Positions 17,678 to 25,634 are shown, numbered from the stretch's first letter. The stretch: 64,000 nt of DNA from Azophilus sp965116165 (GCA_965116165.1 OZ220484.1:2046001-2110000), one strand, 5' to 3'. A program made the numbers and translations. The notes: generated by a model from the sequence alone, not told the origin.

Positions 17678-18340
17678 GTGAGGGAGATCGACAGGCAGTC
17701 TTTCGTCCAGTTGATGGTGGATCAGGGCGTGCTGCGGTTTGGCGAATTCACGCTGAAATCCGGCCGGCGCAGCCCCTACTTTTTCAACCTGGGCGCGATT
17801 AGCGATGGGCCGGCGCTCAAGGCGCTTGGCGGGTTCTACGTCGATGCCATTGTCGCGGCCGGATTGGCTTGCGATGTTTTGTTCGGGCCGGCCTACAAGG
17901 GCATACCGATTGCGGTGGCCGCCTCCGTCGCGGCCGCCGGCCGGGGAATCGATCTTGCCGTTTCGTTTGATCGCAAGGAGGCCAAGGGCCATGGCGAGGG
18001 GGGGGAGTTGATCGGTGCCCCGCTGGCGGGTCGGCGGGTGGTGTTGGTGGATGACGTGGTCACCGACGGTGCGACCAAGGTTGAGGGGGCAAAACTCATC
18101 GAATCCGCCGGTGCCGAGCTGGTTGCCGTGGTGATTGGACTCGACCGCCGGGAATTGTTCGATGGCGAAACGGCGGTGGCTCGATTGCAGTCGAATCTTG
18201 GGGTGCCGGTGCGCAGCGTGGCGACGCTGGCCGATGTGATCGCCTGGTTGCAAGGGCCGCACGCCGCCCCTGCCCTGAGTTCGGCGCTCGCGAACTCGGT
18301 CAAGGCATATCGCGATCAATACTGTGTTAACAGGCCCTAA
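17678..18340 (+). CDS. pyrE: Orotate phosphoribosyltransferase
   Basis: A 220-residue enzyme converting orotate and PRPP to OMP in pyrimidine synthesis. Key segments: FGEFTLKSGRRSPYFFNLG near residue 21, FGPAYKGIP, FDRKEAKGHGEGG (flexible catalytic loop) and VVLVDDVVTDGATK (PRPP-binding motif). The start is GTG 17678, after a G-rich stretch. The C-terminus runs a few residues (NRP) beyond the usual QYxV end. Its stop TAA lies in the same CTAA tetramer as the argB stop, with the two genes convergent. Confidence 0.93.
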   Translation: MREIDRQSFVQLMVDQGVLRFGEFTLKSGRRSPYFFNLGAISDGPALKALGGFYVDAIVAAGLACDVLFGPAYKGIPIAVAASVAAAGRGIDLAVSFDRKEAKGHGEGGELIGAPLAGRRVVLVDDVVTDGATKVEGAKLIESAGAELVAVVIGLDRRELFDGETAVARLQSNLGVPVRSVATLADVIAWLQGPHAAPALSSALANSVKAYRDQYCVNRP

Positions 18341-19239
18341 GGCGCAGGCGCATGGTCTGCCGTGATCTGGGTGCCGACCCCGGTGTTCGTGAAGATTTCC
18401 AGCAGCAGCGCGTGGGGCACGGTGCCATCGATGATCTGTACGCTTGCGACACCGCCCGCCACCGCGCTCAGCGCGCACCGCACCTTGGGCAACATGCCGC
18501 CGCCGACGACTTCGTTGTCGATTAACGCCCGCGCCTCCGAACTCGTCAGACTGGCGAGCGTTTCGCCGCCGCTCAGAATACCGGCGGTGTTGGTCAGCAG
18601 CACAAGCTTCTGGGCCTTGAGCGCCCTGGCCACCGCATCCGCCACCAGGTCGGCGTTGATGTTGTAGGACTCGCCCTCCGGCCCTACGCCAATGGGAGCG
18701 ATCACGGGAATAAAACCGGAGTGGGTGAGGGTATCGAGCACATCGGCGTGCACCGCCGCAACCTCGCCGACATGGCCAATATCGATGATCTCGGATGGTG
18801 TGGGGTCGGTACGGGAGAGTTCGAGCTTCCGGGCTTGAATGAGACCGCCGTCCTTGCCGGTGATGCCCACGGCGCGCCCGCCCTGTTGATTGAGCAGCGT
18901 GACGATTTCTTGGTTGACCAAACCACCAAGCACCATTTGCACCACATCCATCGTGGCGGTATCGGTTACCCGCAAGCCATTGATGAAGCGGGTGGGAATG
19001 TTGAGCTTGGTGAGCAATTCGCCAATCTGCGGCCCGCCGCCGTGCACCACGACGGGGTTCATGCCGACGAGCTTCATAAGCGCCACATCCCGGGCGAAGG
19101 TATTTTTCAGGTTCTCGTCGACCATGGCATTGCCGCCGTATTTGATAACGACGGTCCAGCCCTGAAACTCCCGGATGTACGGCAGCGCCTCGGTCAGGAC
19201 AGAGGTGATTTTGTGCGCTTGTTTTTCAGAAACGGGCAT
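18337..19239 (-). CDS. argB: Acetylglutamate kinase
   Basis: A 300-residue N-acetylglutamate kinase, second step of arginine synthesis. It shows VVIKYGGNAMVDENLK (Lys and Gly-rich ATP loop), VVVHGGGPQIGELL, YNINADLVADAVA (substrate-binding NAD segment) and GGMLPKVRCALSAVAGGVAS. The N-terminal helix typical of arginine-sensitive hexameric forms is present (HKITSVLTEALPYIREF), so feedback inhibition by arginine is likely. Order coaBC-algC-argB with convergent pyrE is the pseudomonad arrangement. Confidence 0.95.
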   Translation of the reverse strand: MPVSEKQAHKITSVLTEALPYIREFQGWTVVIKYGGNAMVDENLKNTFARDVALMKLVGMNPVVVHGGGPQIGELLTKLNIPTRFINGLRVTDTATMDVVQMVLGGLVNQEIVTLLNQQGGRAVGITGKDGGLIQARKLELSRTDPTPSEIIDIGHVGEVAAVHADVLDTLTHSGFIPVIAPIGVGPEGESYNINADLVADAVARALKAQKLVLLTNTAGILSGGETLASLTSSEARALIDNEVVGGGMLPKVRCALSAVAGGVASVQIIDGTVPHALLLEIFTNTGVGTQITADHAPAP

Positions 19240-19310
19240 AAATCAAATTCGAGGCGGCATTGCGCCGGGGTTCAAGCAGGGATTTTGATCGCAACGGAGG
19301 GCCACAGAAC

Positions 19311-20747
19311 CTACCCGACCCTCGGACAGGTGCGAAAATCGAGTGACGGGTCTATGGCATCGATGTGCGCTTGGAAGGTCTGTTGGATGCGCGCCAGGGC
19401 TGATTCGCTCTCCGCCTCGAAGCGCAACGTGAGCGTGGGGCTGGTGTTTGAGGCGCGAATCAGGCCCCAGCCGTCGGCGTAATCCACGCGCAGGCCGTCG
19501 ATGGTGGTGAGCTCGCCGTCGCCGAAGTTCGCGTTGCGGGCGAGCGCGTCGATGATTTCGAATTTGCGCGTTTCGGAGGTTGCGATCTTTATTTCCGGCG
19601 TTGCGCTGATATCGGGAAATTGGGCGAATAGGTCATCGATGTCGCCGTTTGGGACGACCCCGACACCCAGAATTTCGAGTAGGCGCGCCGCCGAATAGAG
19701 TGCGTCGTCGAAACCGTACCAGCGCTCGCCGAAGCAGATGTGGCCGCTGAATTCGCCGGCGAGCAGCGCACCGGTTTCCCGCAATTTGGCCTTGATGTGG
19801 GAGTGGCCGGTGCGGCACATGATGGGCGCGCCGCCGAGCCGCCGAACCAAGGTGCCGAGACGATGGCTGCATTTGACGTCATAGACGATGGTGGCGCCCG
19901 GATTGCGCGCGATGATGTCTTGGGCGAACAGCATCATCAGCACATCCGGCCAGATAATGCGGCCATGGCGTGTGACCAAACCAATGCGGTCGCCGTCCCC
20001 GTCGAAGGCGAGGCCGCAATCGGCATCTTCCGACCGCACGGCGGCAAGCAGATCCCGCAGGTTGGCGGGGTCGGCGGGGTCGGGGTGATGATTGGGGAAA
20101 TCGCCGTCGATCTCGCAGTAAAGCTCGATAACCTCGCAACCCAATTCCCGCAGCAGTTGAGGGGCCACACCGCCGGCGGCACCGTTGCCGCAATCAACCA
20201 CCACCCTGAGGGGGCGGACAATCTTCACATCGCCGAGTATGCGGTCGATGTAGCGACGGGTGATGGTCGTTTGCGTGACCCGGCCGCTGCCTTCGCCCGC
20301 ACCACCGCCTTGCCGCTCCAGACCGCCGCTTGGGCCGAGGGACGCCGCTTCGATCCGGGACTGCAGTTCGACAATCGCATCCCCGGCGACCGGCTTGCCG
20401 CCGAGCACCATTTTCAGGCCGTTGTACTCGGAGGGGTTGTGACTGCCGGTGATCATCACCCCCGCGCCGGTCCGCAGCGCATGGGTGGCGAAGTACAGGA
20501 GCGGGGTTGGCACCTGGCCGATATCGAGAACATTGATACCCATGGACGTCAGCCCACTCGATAGAGCCTCTTTCAGACCGGGGCTTGAATGGCGGCCGTC
20601 GCAACCGACCGCGAGTCGATGTTGGCCGGAATCCCTTGCCGTCGTGGCGAAGGCGCGGCCTATGGCGTGGACGACATCTTCCGTCAGGTTTCGATCAACG
20701 ATGCCGCGGATGTCATAGGCGCGGAAGATTGTGGAGTCGAGTTGCAT
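19311..20747 (-). CDS. algC: Phosphomannomutase/phosphoglucomutase
   Basis: A 478-residue alpha-D-phosphohexomutase interconverting the 6- and 1-phosphates of mannose or glucose for surface polysaccharide. It has IFRAYDIRGIV at the N-terminus, the phosphoserine loop VMITGSHNPSEYNG, the Mg loop AFDGDGDRIGLV, the sugar-specificity loop GEFSGHICFGERW and the phosphate-binding RASNTSPTLTLRFE. Position between coaBC and argB fits AlgC of pseudomonads. The dut gene usually found between coaBC and algC is absent, replaced by an RE1 element. Confidence 0.93.
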   Translation of the reverse strand: MQLDSTIFRAYDIRGIVDRNLTEDVVHAIGRAFATTARDSGQHRLAVGCDGRHSSPGLKEALSSGLTSMGINVLDIGQVPTPLLYFATHALRTGAGVMITGSHNPSEYNGLKMVLGGKPVAGDAIVELQSRIEAASLGPSGGLERQGGGAGEGSGRVTQTTITRRYIDRILGDVKIVRPLRVVVDCGNGAAGGVAPQLLRELGCEVIELYCEIDGDFPNHHPDPADPANLRDLLAAVRSEDADCGLAFDGDGDRIGLVTRHGRIIWPDVLMMLFAQDIIARNPGATIVYDVKCSHRLGTLVRRLGGAPIMCRTGHSHIKAKLRETGALLAGEFSGHICFGERWYGFDDALYSAARLLEILGVGVVPNGDIDDLFAQFPDISATPEIKIATSETRKFEIIDALARNANFGDGELTTIDGLRVDYADGWGLIRASNTSPTLTLRFEAESESALARIQQTFQAHIDAIDPSLDFRTCPRVG

Positions 20748-20768
20748 TGTGCGTAGGCCCTATCCGGT

Positions 20769-20868
20769 GGGACTTATATACATAAGTTGACATGCCACTA
20801 TATATCGAGAATTTAGTGGCGGGAAACCACCACATGTTGGGTTTTGTCAACTAATCGATATAATTCCC
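20769..20868 (+). repeat. RE1 miniature inverted-repeat element, copy C
   Basis: A 100-bp element flanked by perfect 8-bp direct repeats TATCCGGT (20761-20768 and 20869-20876). This is the clearest target duplication of the family. The last base of the element together with the first two of the duplication form the coaBC stop codon TAG. Confidence 0.92.
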
Positions 20869-22118
20869 TATCCGGTACATTCAGCCCGGGCCTGAGCCGC
20901 CACGCTCGCGCCGTCCGGTGTCTGGAAGAAGATTTCGGCGATATGCCGCATCAGGCTCTTCGCTAGGGATTCTTTGTGCTGGTGGGGGAGTGTCAGTTCA
21001 CCATCCGCCCAGATGAGGGTTGCGGCGTTGGTGTCGGTATTGAAGCCGATGCCCTGGCGGGACACATCGTTGACGACAATGGCGTCGAGCCCCTTGCGGC
21101 GGCGCTTGTCGCGGGCGTGGTCGAGCACCTTTTGGGTTTCGGCGGCAAAGCCGATGGTCACCGGGCGGTTCGGGAGGGCGGCAACGGAGGCGATGATGTC
21201 CGGGTTCTTCTCGAAGGTCAGTTCCAGGCGATTGCCGACCGATTCCTTTTTGATTTTCTCGTTCGTGGTTTGGGCGGGGCGAAAGTCGCAAACGGCGGCC
21301 ACCCCAATGAAGAGGTGCCGATTTTCGATGTGGGCGTGAACCGCATCGTACATATCCTGGGCGCTGCGGACGCCAACAAACGCTATACCCGGGGGTGGAC
21401 TCAGATTGCAGGGGCCGGAAACCAGCGTGACTTCGGCACCCGCGGCCCGGGCGGCGACCGCGACGGCGTAACCCTGCTTGCCCGAACTTTTGTTGGCGAT
21501 GTGGCGAACCGCGTCGACCGCCTCGACGGTGGGGCCGGCGGTTACCAGCACCCGAATGCCTTCGAGATAGGGTGTCGCGAGGCTCTCGGCAACGACATCA
21601 AGCAGTTGCCCGGGTTCCACCATGCGGCCGGGGCCATTGTCTCCGCAGGCTTGTTGGCCTTCCGTGGGGCCAATCAGCCTGTGGCCGTCGCGTTGCAGAA
21701 TCTCCACGTTGCGCCGGGTGGCGGGGGTGCGCCACATGCCCTGGTTCATGGCGGGCGCGAGCATGATGGGTGCCTCGGTTGCCAGACATAGTGTCGAAAG
21801 CAGGTCCGCAGCAAGGCCCTGGGACAGCGTTGCCATGAAATGCGCGGTGGCCGGGGCGACCAGCACGAGGTCGGCCCAGCGGGCCAGCTCTATGTGGCCC
21901 ATGGCGGCCTCGGCTTCCCTATCCCAAAGGTCGTCGCGCACGGGGCGGCCGGAAACCGCCTGTAGAGCGGTGGCGGCGACAAATTCGCGGGCACTGCGTG
22001 TCAGTACAACCTGAACTTCCGCACCCGCTTGGCGCAGGAGCCTTGCCAGCATTGGGGACTTATAGGCGGCGATTCCACCGGTGACCCCGAGTAGAATGTT
22101 TTTTCCCGAGAGGCGCAT
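20868..22118 (-). CDS. coaBC: Bifunctional phosphopantothenoylcysteine decarboxylase/phosphopantothenate-cysteine ligase
   Basis: A 416-residue CoaBC (Dfp) making 4'-phosphopantetheine for coenzyme A. The N-terminal flavin decarboxylase part (GVTGGIAAYKSPMLARLLR, then LAPAMNQGMW with the PXMNXXMW motif and active-site region QQACGDNGPGRM) is followed by the CTP-dependent ligase part (VLVTAGPTVEAVDAVRHIAN, KIKKESVGNRLELTFEKNPD). Full length. The final residues AECTG and the stop come from the target duplication and edge of RE1 copy C, so the native C-terminal codons may have been replaced. Confidence 0.95.
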   Translation of the reverse strand: MRLSGKNILLGVTGGIAAYKSPMLARLLRQAGAEVQVVLTRSAREFVAATALQAVSGRPVRDDLWDREAEAAMGHIELARWADLVLVAPATAHFMATLSQGLAADLLSTLCLATEAPIMLAPAMNQGMWRTPATRRNVEILQRDGHRLIGPTEGQQACGDNGPGRMVEPGQLLDVVAESLATPYLEGIRVLVTAGPTVEAVDAVRHIANKSSGKQGYAVAVAARAAGAEVTLVSGPCNLSPPPGIAFVGVRSAQDMYDAVHAHIENRHLFIGVAAVCDFRPAQTTNEKIKKESVGNRLELTFEKNPDIIASVAALPNRPVTIGFAAETQKVLDHARDKRRRKGLDAIVVNDVSRQGIGFNTDTNAATLIWADGELTLPHQHKESLAKSLMRHIAEIFFQTPDGASVAAQARAECTG

Positions 22119-22131
22119 GCGATCATGGTAG

Positions 22132-22254
22132 CAGCAATAGTGAGCTATTCGTAAACTGTTGATTTTATTAAACTGGATGTCCCCGCTACAGGATTAATCA
22201 GAGGTTCCTTATATTAAATCGAATGCCGTGACTACAGATTTGATCAGAGGTTCC
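22132..22254 (+). repeat. Two truncated RE2 fragments in tandem
   Basis: A left-truncated RE2 (about 22132-22208, ending ATCAGAGGTTCC) is followed by a second right-end fragment (about 22212-22254, also ending ATCAGAGGTTCC). Their outer edge abuts the conserved start of queC and supplies its apparent initiation region. Confidence 0.7.
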
Positions 22255-22935
22255 TTGGTTTTGTTCTCGGGCGGACAGGATTCCACTGTTTGTTTGGCTT
22301 GGGCGTTGCAACGATACGAAGAGGTCTACACCGTCGGCTTCGATTACGGTCAGCGCCACGCGGTGGAACTTGAATGCCGGGGCAGGATACGGGAGCGGCT
22401 GCCGAGCATTGGGAATTGGCGGGGAAACCTTGCGGCGGATCGCTTGGTGGATCTCAATTTCTTCCCGAATCTGGTCGATTCCGCCCTGACCTCCGATCAA
22501 CCGATCGGGGTGGCCGCATCCGGCCTGCCGACGACCTTCGTCCCCGGGCGCAATCTCATGTTTCTGACCGTCGCCGCGGCGCTGGCCCATGAATTGGGTA
22601 TTCAACACATCGTTGGCGGCATGTGCGAAACCGATTATTCCGGCTACCCCGATTGCCGCGACGCCGCTATCAAGAGTCTGCAGGTGGCGCTCAACATTGG
22701 GATGGAGAGCCGCTTCGTGATTCAAACCCCCCTGATGTGGCTGAACAAGGCGAACACCTGGATGCTCGCCGAAAAACTCGGCGGCGAACCGTTGATTGAT
22801 CTCATTCGACGCGAAACCCACACTTGCTATGTGGGTGATCGAACGACCGAGAATGAGTGGGGGTGGGGGTGCGGCGCCTGTCCGGCCTGCGAGATAAGGC
22901 GCGATGGCTATCTGGCCTATTGCGGAAGATCCTAG
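22228..22935 (+). CDS. queC: 7-cyano-7-deazaguanine synthase
   Basis: A QueC enzyme that makes preQ0 from 7-carboxy-7-deazaguanine, ATP and ammonia for queuosine tRNA modification. Visible: PP-loop LVLFSGGQDSTVCLAWAL, FDYGQRHAVELEC, FVPGRNLMFLTVAAA, and the C-terminal zinc cysteines (WGWGCGACPACEIRRDGY). The conserved protein begins at about SLVLFSGG. The preceding residues TTDLIRG are encoded by the end of an RE2 fragment, so the start is either GTG 22228 inside that fragment or TTG 22255, which has AGAGG 4 nt upstream, also RE2-derived. The stop TAG is part of a CTAG tetramer followed by RE6 and RE2 sequence. queE follows after the repeats. Confidence 0.9.
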   Translation: MTTDLIRGSLVLFSGGQDSTVCLAWALQRYEEVYTVGFDYGQRHAVELECRGRIRERLPSIGNWRGNLAADRLVDLNFFPNLVDSALTSDQPIGVAASGLPTTFVPGRNLMFLTVAAALAHELGIQHIVGGMCETDYSGYPDCRDAAIKSLQVALNIGMESRFVIQTPLMWLNKANTWMLAEKLGGEPLIDLIRRETHTCYVGDRTTENEWGWGCGACPACEIRRDGYLAYCGRS

Positions 22936-22947
22936 TGCTCCATCTGG
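22936..22947 (+). repeat. Truncated RE6 hairpin arm
   Basis: TGCTCCATC after CTAG matches one arm of the 42-bp hairpin at 58354-58395. It is cut by the RE2 copy that starts at 22948. Confidence 0.5.
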
Positions 22948-23154
22948 GGAACATCTGATTAATTCTGTAGTCGCGGTATTCGAGCCAATAAAATTAATGG
23001 GGAATTATATCGATGAGTTGACAGAACCCAAGAGGTGGTAGTTCTCTGCCACTAAAACCTCAACATATAGTGGTATGTCAACTTATGTATATAAGTCTCA
23101 ATCAATGGCTTACGAGTATCTCAATGCTGTTCTATCGAATTGTTCAGACCTTCC
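22948..23154 (+). repeat. RE2 copy interrupted by an RE1 insertion
   Basis: The left part (GGAACATCTGATTAATTC) runs to about 22999 and the right part resumes at 23100 and ends TTGTTCAGACCTTCC at 23154. RE1 copy D sits in the middle, so RE2 was here first. The right flank is CTAA; the left flank is degenerate. Confidence 0.85.
23000..23099 (-). repeat. RE1 miniature inverted-repeat element, copy D, nested in RE2
   Basis: A 100-bp element in reverse orientation, flanked by AATTAATG (22992-22999) and AATCAATG (23100-23107), 7 of 8 matching. The duplicated target is internal RE2 sequence. Confidence 0.88.
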
Positions 23155-23158
23155 CTAA

Positions 23159-23257
23159 GGAAAGTCTGAACAAATCAATAGAGTGGTATAGGGCTACTAG
23201 TAAACTATTGATTTTATTAACTCAGATGCCACGACTACAGGATTAATCAGAGGTTCC
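23159..23257 (+). repeat. RE2 miniature inverted-repeat element, copy 4
   Basis: A 99-bp element starting GGAAAGTCTGAACAAATC and ending AATCAGAGGTTCC, flanked by CTAA on both sides (23155-23158 and 23258-23261). The left CTAA is shared with the preceding RE2 copy. Confidence 0.88.
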
Positions 23258-23332
23258 CTAACTGATAATGCCGTATCAATGGCGGTGAATCGCGATTGGT
23301 GCCCATCGACAATCTGAATCCATCCCGAGCCG

Positions 23333-24241
23333 ATGCCGGTGACCTATTCGATCAAGGAAATCTATTCGACGTTGCAGGGCGAGGGTGCCCAGTCGGGCCG
23401 GACGGCGGTGTTCTGCAGATTTAGCGGCTGCAATCTCTGGAGCGGGCTGGAGGCGGACCGGGCGGCGGCGGCCTGCCGGTTCTGCGACACGGACTTTGTG
23501 GGCACGGACGGGCCGGGAGGGGGCAAGTTCGCGGATGCCGCTTCTCTTGCTGCTGGAATCCTCGACTGTTGGGAAAGCCGCGCCGACATTAGAGTTCAAG
23601 CCCATCAGGCCGTTGGGTTCCGGCCCGGGCGATGGGAAAGTGGGGCCGGCGATAGAGCACAGGGTCGCCCTGTCGGTGGATTTCGGCCCGGGGGTTGGGA
23701 AAGCGGGACCGGCATTACAGCACAAGCCCACCGGGTCGTTGGATTCCGGCCTGGGCGATGGGAAAGCGGGATCGGCGATAGAGCACAGGGTCGCCCTGTC
23801 GGTGAATTTCGGCCCGGGGGTTGGGAAAACGGGGCCGGCAAAGCCAGCAATGGAGGACATCGATTCGTTGTGTTCACCGGGGGAGAGCCCGCCCTGCAAC
23901 TTGATGAGGCGCTGATTGCGGCTCTTCATTCGCATGCGTTCGAGGTGGCGATGGAGACAAATGGCACCCTACCCATTCCGGATACCGTCGATTGGGTCTG
24001 CGTCAGCCCCAAGGCGGGTTCGCAGCTCAAGGTCGTACGGGGAAATGAGCTGAAGGTGGTGTTTCCGCAACCGGGCATCGATTTTGAGGCGTTGTCCGCC
24101 TTGGATTTCCACCACTTTTTTGTTCAGCCCATGGACGGGCCCAGGCTCAGGCAGAACACCGAGGCAGCTATCCTGTACTGCCAGCAACATCCTCAATGGC
24201 GCTTGTCCCTGCAATCGCACAAGTATTTGGGCATTGGTTAA
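23333..24241 (+). CDS. queE: 7-carboxy-7-deazaguanine synthase with an in-frame minisatellite insertion
   Basis: QueE is a radical-SAM enzyme converting CPH4 to 7-carboxy-7-deazaguanine, the step before QueC. The cluster loop is the long type: Cys33 with GCNLWSG, then Cys48 and Cys51 in ACRFCDTDFVGTDG (C-X14-C-X2-C). The SAM-binding GGEP is in VVFTGGEPALQL near residue 182, and METNGTLPIP and VSPKAGSQLKV follow. The protein is 302 residues against about 210-225 in relatives. The extra 80-90 residues (about 83-172) are tandem copies of a 21-residue unit such as GFRPGRWESGAGDRAQGRPV, placed between the cluster loop and the GGEP motif. Frame is kept throughout. Whether the enzyme works is unknown, but every catalytic motif is intact. 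Confidence 0.88.
   Translation: MPVTYSIKEIYSTLQGEGAQSGRTAVFCRFSGCNLWSGLEADRAAAACRFCDTDFVGTDGPGGGKFADAASLAAGILDCWESRADIRVQAHQAVGFRPGRWESGAGDRAQGRPVGGFRPGGWESGTGITAQAHRVVGFRPGRWESGIGDRAQGRPVGEFRPGGWENGAGKASNGGHRFVVFTGGEPALQLDEALIAALHSHAFEVAMETNGTLPIPDTVDWVCVSPKAGSQLKVVRGNELKVVFPQPGIDFEALSALDFHHFFVQPMDGPRLRQNTEAAILYCQQHPQWRLSLQSHKYLGIG
23590..23845 (+). repeat. 63-bp minisatellite inside queE
   Basis: About four units of 63 bp, with alternating subtypes (units 1 and 3, and 2 and 4, are most alike, giving a 126-bp higher-order repeat). The conserved core reads CGGCCCGGGCGATGGGAAAG or the variant ending GGGGGTTGGGAAAG. Because 63 is a multiple of 3, changes in copy number keep the reading frame. 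Confidence 0.85.
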
Positions 24242-24279
24242 GAAGGGAGGTTCCCCAGGTTGATTACAATGGCCCGCTC

Positions 24280-24981
24280 ATGTCGCGTCTGGAACACCTG
24301 AGCCGCTTCTACTCACTTTTGTACGCTCTTGAAGAGCGCATAGGTGGAGTGCGCCGGCTGTCCGATTGCTCCGGCCGAATGCCCTGGCCCAGGCGTGGCG
24401 TATATTTCTTCAGGGAGAGCGGCGAGGTGCGCGCCGGTAGCGGTATCGGCCCAAGGGTCGTGCGCGTTGGCACCCATGCACTGAAGGCCGGATCCGGTAC
24501 CACGCTTTGGAACCGTCTCTCGCAACACAGGGGAACCGTGCGCTCCGGCGGCGGCAGTCATCGCGGATCGATCTTCCGGTTGATCGTCGGCACCGCACTG
24601 ATCGACAGGGACGGCATCCATTGTTCGACCTGGGACAACGGTAGCGGCAGCGCGCCGCGCGAGGTCATGCAGCGTGAGCTGCCCCTCGAAATGGCCGTCA
24701 GCAAGGTGATCGGCGAAATGCCGCTGCTCTGGCTCGCCGTCGAGGACGATCTGGAACCCAACAGCCTGCGCGGATATATAGAGAGAAATGCGATCGCCCT
24801 GCTCAGCAACTACGCCAGGCAACCCATTGATCCACCATCCCGTGCATGGCTCGGCCACCGTTGCAACCGCGAGAAAGTGCGCGAATCCGGGCTGTGGAAT
24901 TCGCATCATGTCGATGAATGCTACGACCCGGCTTTCCTCGACACATTGGCGGATTTGATCAGCCACATGGAGAAAACATAA
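24280..24981 (+). CDS. GIY-YIG nuclease-like protein
   Basis: A 233-residue protein. It has a possible GIY-YIG nuclease core: RGVYFF as the GIY strand, RVVRVGTHAL as the YIG strand, the helix LWNRLSQHRG carrying the conserved Arg and His, and ERNAIALLSNY in which the Glu and Asn fit the metal-binding and C-terminal positions. An extended insertion (SGGGSHRGSIFRLIVG) lies between. ATG 24280 follows the queE stop by 38 nt. The stop overlaps the next start as TAATG, so the two genes are translated together. I know no characterised system with this pair. A role in DNA or tRNA processing or defence is inference from the fold and the location at the edge of a defence island. Confidence 0.65.
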   Translation: MSRLEHLSRFYSLLYALEERIGGVRRLSDCSGRMPWPRRGVYFFRESGEVRAGSGIGPRVVRVGTHALKAGSGTTLWNRLSQHRGTVRSGGGSHRGSIFRLIVGTALIDRDGIHCSTWDNGSGSAPREVMQRELPLEMAVSKVIGEMPLLWLAVEDDLEPNSLRGYIERNAIALLSNYARQPIDPPSRAWLGHRCNREKVRESGLWNSHHVDECYDPAFLDTLADLISHMEKT

Positions 24982-25634
24982 TGATCGTCGTTATTCAGTG
25001 CGCCGCCGGCAAGCGGCACAACGCGGGCCACCTGCGCACGCGTGATGGTCGGGATGTCATGTTCGTCGCACGGCCCGATTCCGCGCCGGCCCACCGTGCT
25101 CGGATCTATGCCCGGCCGGACGAACCCTCGGACAGGGGTAAGCCTTGGCGTGCCGTTCTCCAGGAATACAACGCGGCTCCGGACGGCAATCCCCTCGGGT
25201 TACTACCGGCCTGGCAGCTCTACAGGAACCCGACCTATGGGAGGCTGGGCAAGCGTTTCGGCCCGGACCGCCTGTATATCCTCTCGGCCGGGTGGGGACT
25301 GATTCGCGCCGATTACCTGACGCCCAATTACGACATCACCTTCAGCAAGGCCCGCAACGTGGAGCTGTTCAAGCGCAGGGGCCATCGGGATAGGTATGAG
25401 GACTTCTGCCTGCCGTCCGGCATCACCGAATCCATTCTGTTCTTCGGCGGCCGCGACTACATTCCCTTGTTCTGCGCGCTGACCGCGAATGCGGAAGGCG
25501 AGCGGACCGTCTTCTTTGCGGAAAGGGAAGGCAAGCCAAGCAAAGTCGCCGCGCCGGGTTGCACGCTGCGGAGATTCGGGGATCCATTCACCAACTGGCA
25601 CTACCAATGCGCCAATGACTTTTTGGACAGGTAA
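24981..25634 (+). CDS. YaaA/DUF6884-like protein, partner of the GIY-YIG protein
   Basis: A 217-residue protein starting at ATG 24981 in the overlap TAATG, with GGAG 9 nt upstream. IQCAAGKR at the N-terminus and YILSAGWGLIRADYLTPNYD in the middle fit the YaaA/DUF6884 superfamily, in which a Ser-x-x-(Y/W)-G-L-(I/V) strand is characteristic. The C-terminal part includes ILFFGGRDYIPLF. YaaA proteins are linked to oxidative stress and DNA binding; DUF6884 members often occur near phage or DNA-modification genes. The function here is unknown. The tight coupling says that the product works with the GIY-YIG protein. Confidence 0.6.
   Translation: MIVVIQCAAGKRHNAGHLRTRDGRDVMFVARPDSAPAHRARIYARPDEPSDRGKPWRAVLQEYNAAPDGNPLGLLPAWQLYRNPTYGRLGKRFGPDRLYILSAGWGLIRADYLTPNYDITFSKARNVELFKRRGHRDRYEDFCLPSGITESILFFGGRDYIPLFCALTANAEGERTVFFAEREGKPSKVAAPGCTLRRFGDPFTNWHYQCANDFLDR

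Noticed and set aside
22948..23257. REP/BIME-type palindromes rather than transposable elements
   Set aside because: The units have defined ends with terminal inverted repeats and target duplications, which REP sequences lack.
23590..23845. Possible CRISPR array
   Set aside because: The 63-bp units are contiguous, without unique spacers, and are read in frame as part of QueE.
22228..24241. queC-queE as part of a Dpd DNA-modification or Qat defence cluster
   Set aside because: None of the marker genes (dpdA-type transglycosylase, QatA ATPase, QatD) is present and both genes look like the ordinary queuosine pathway.
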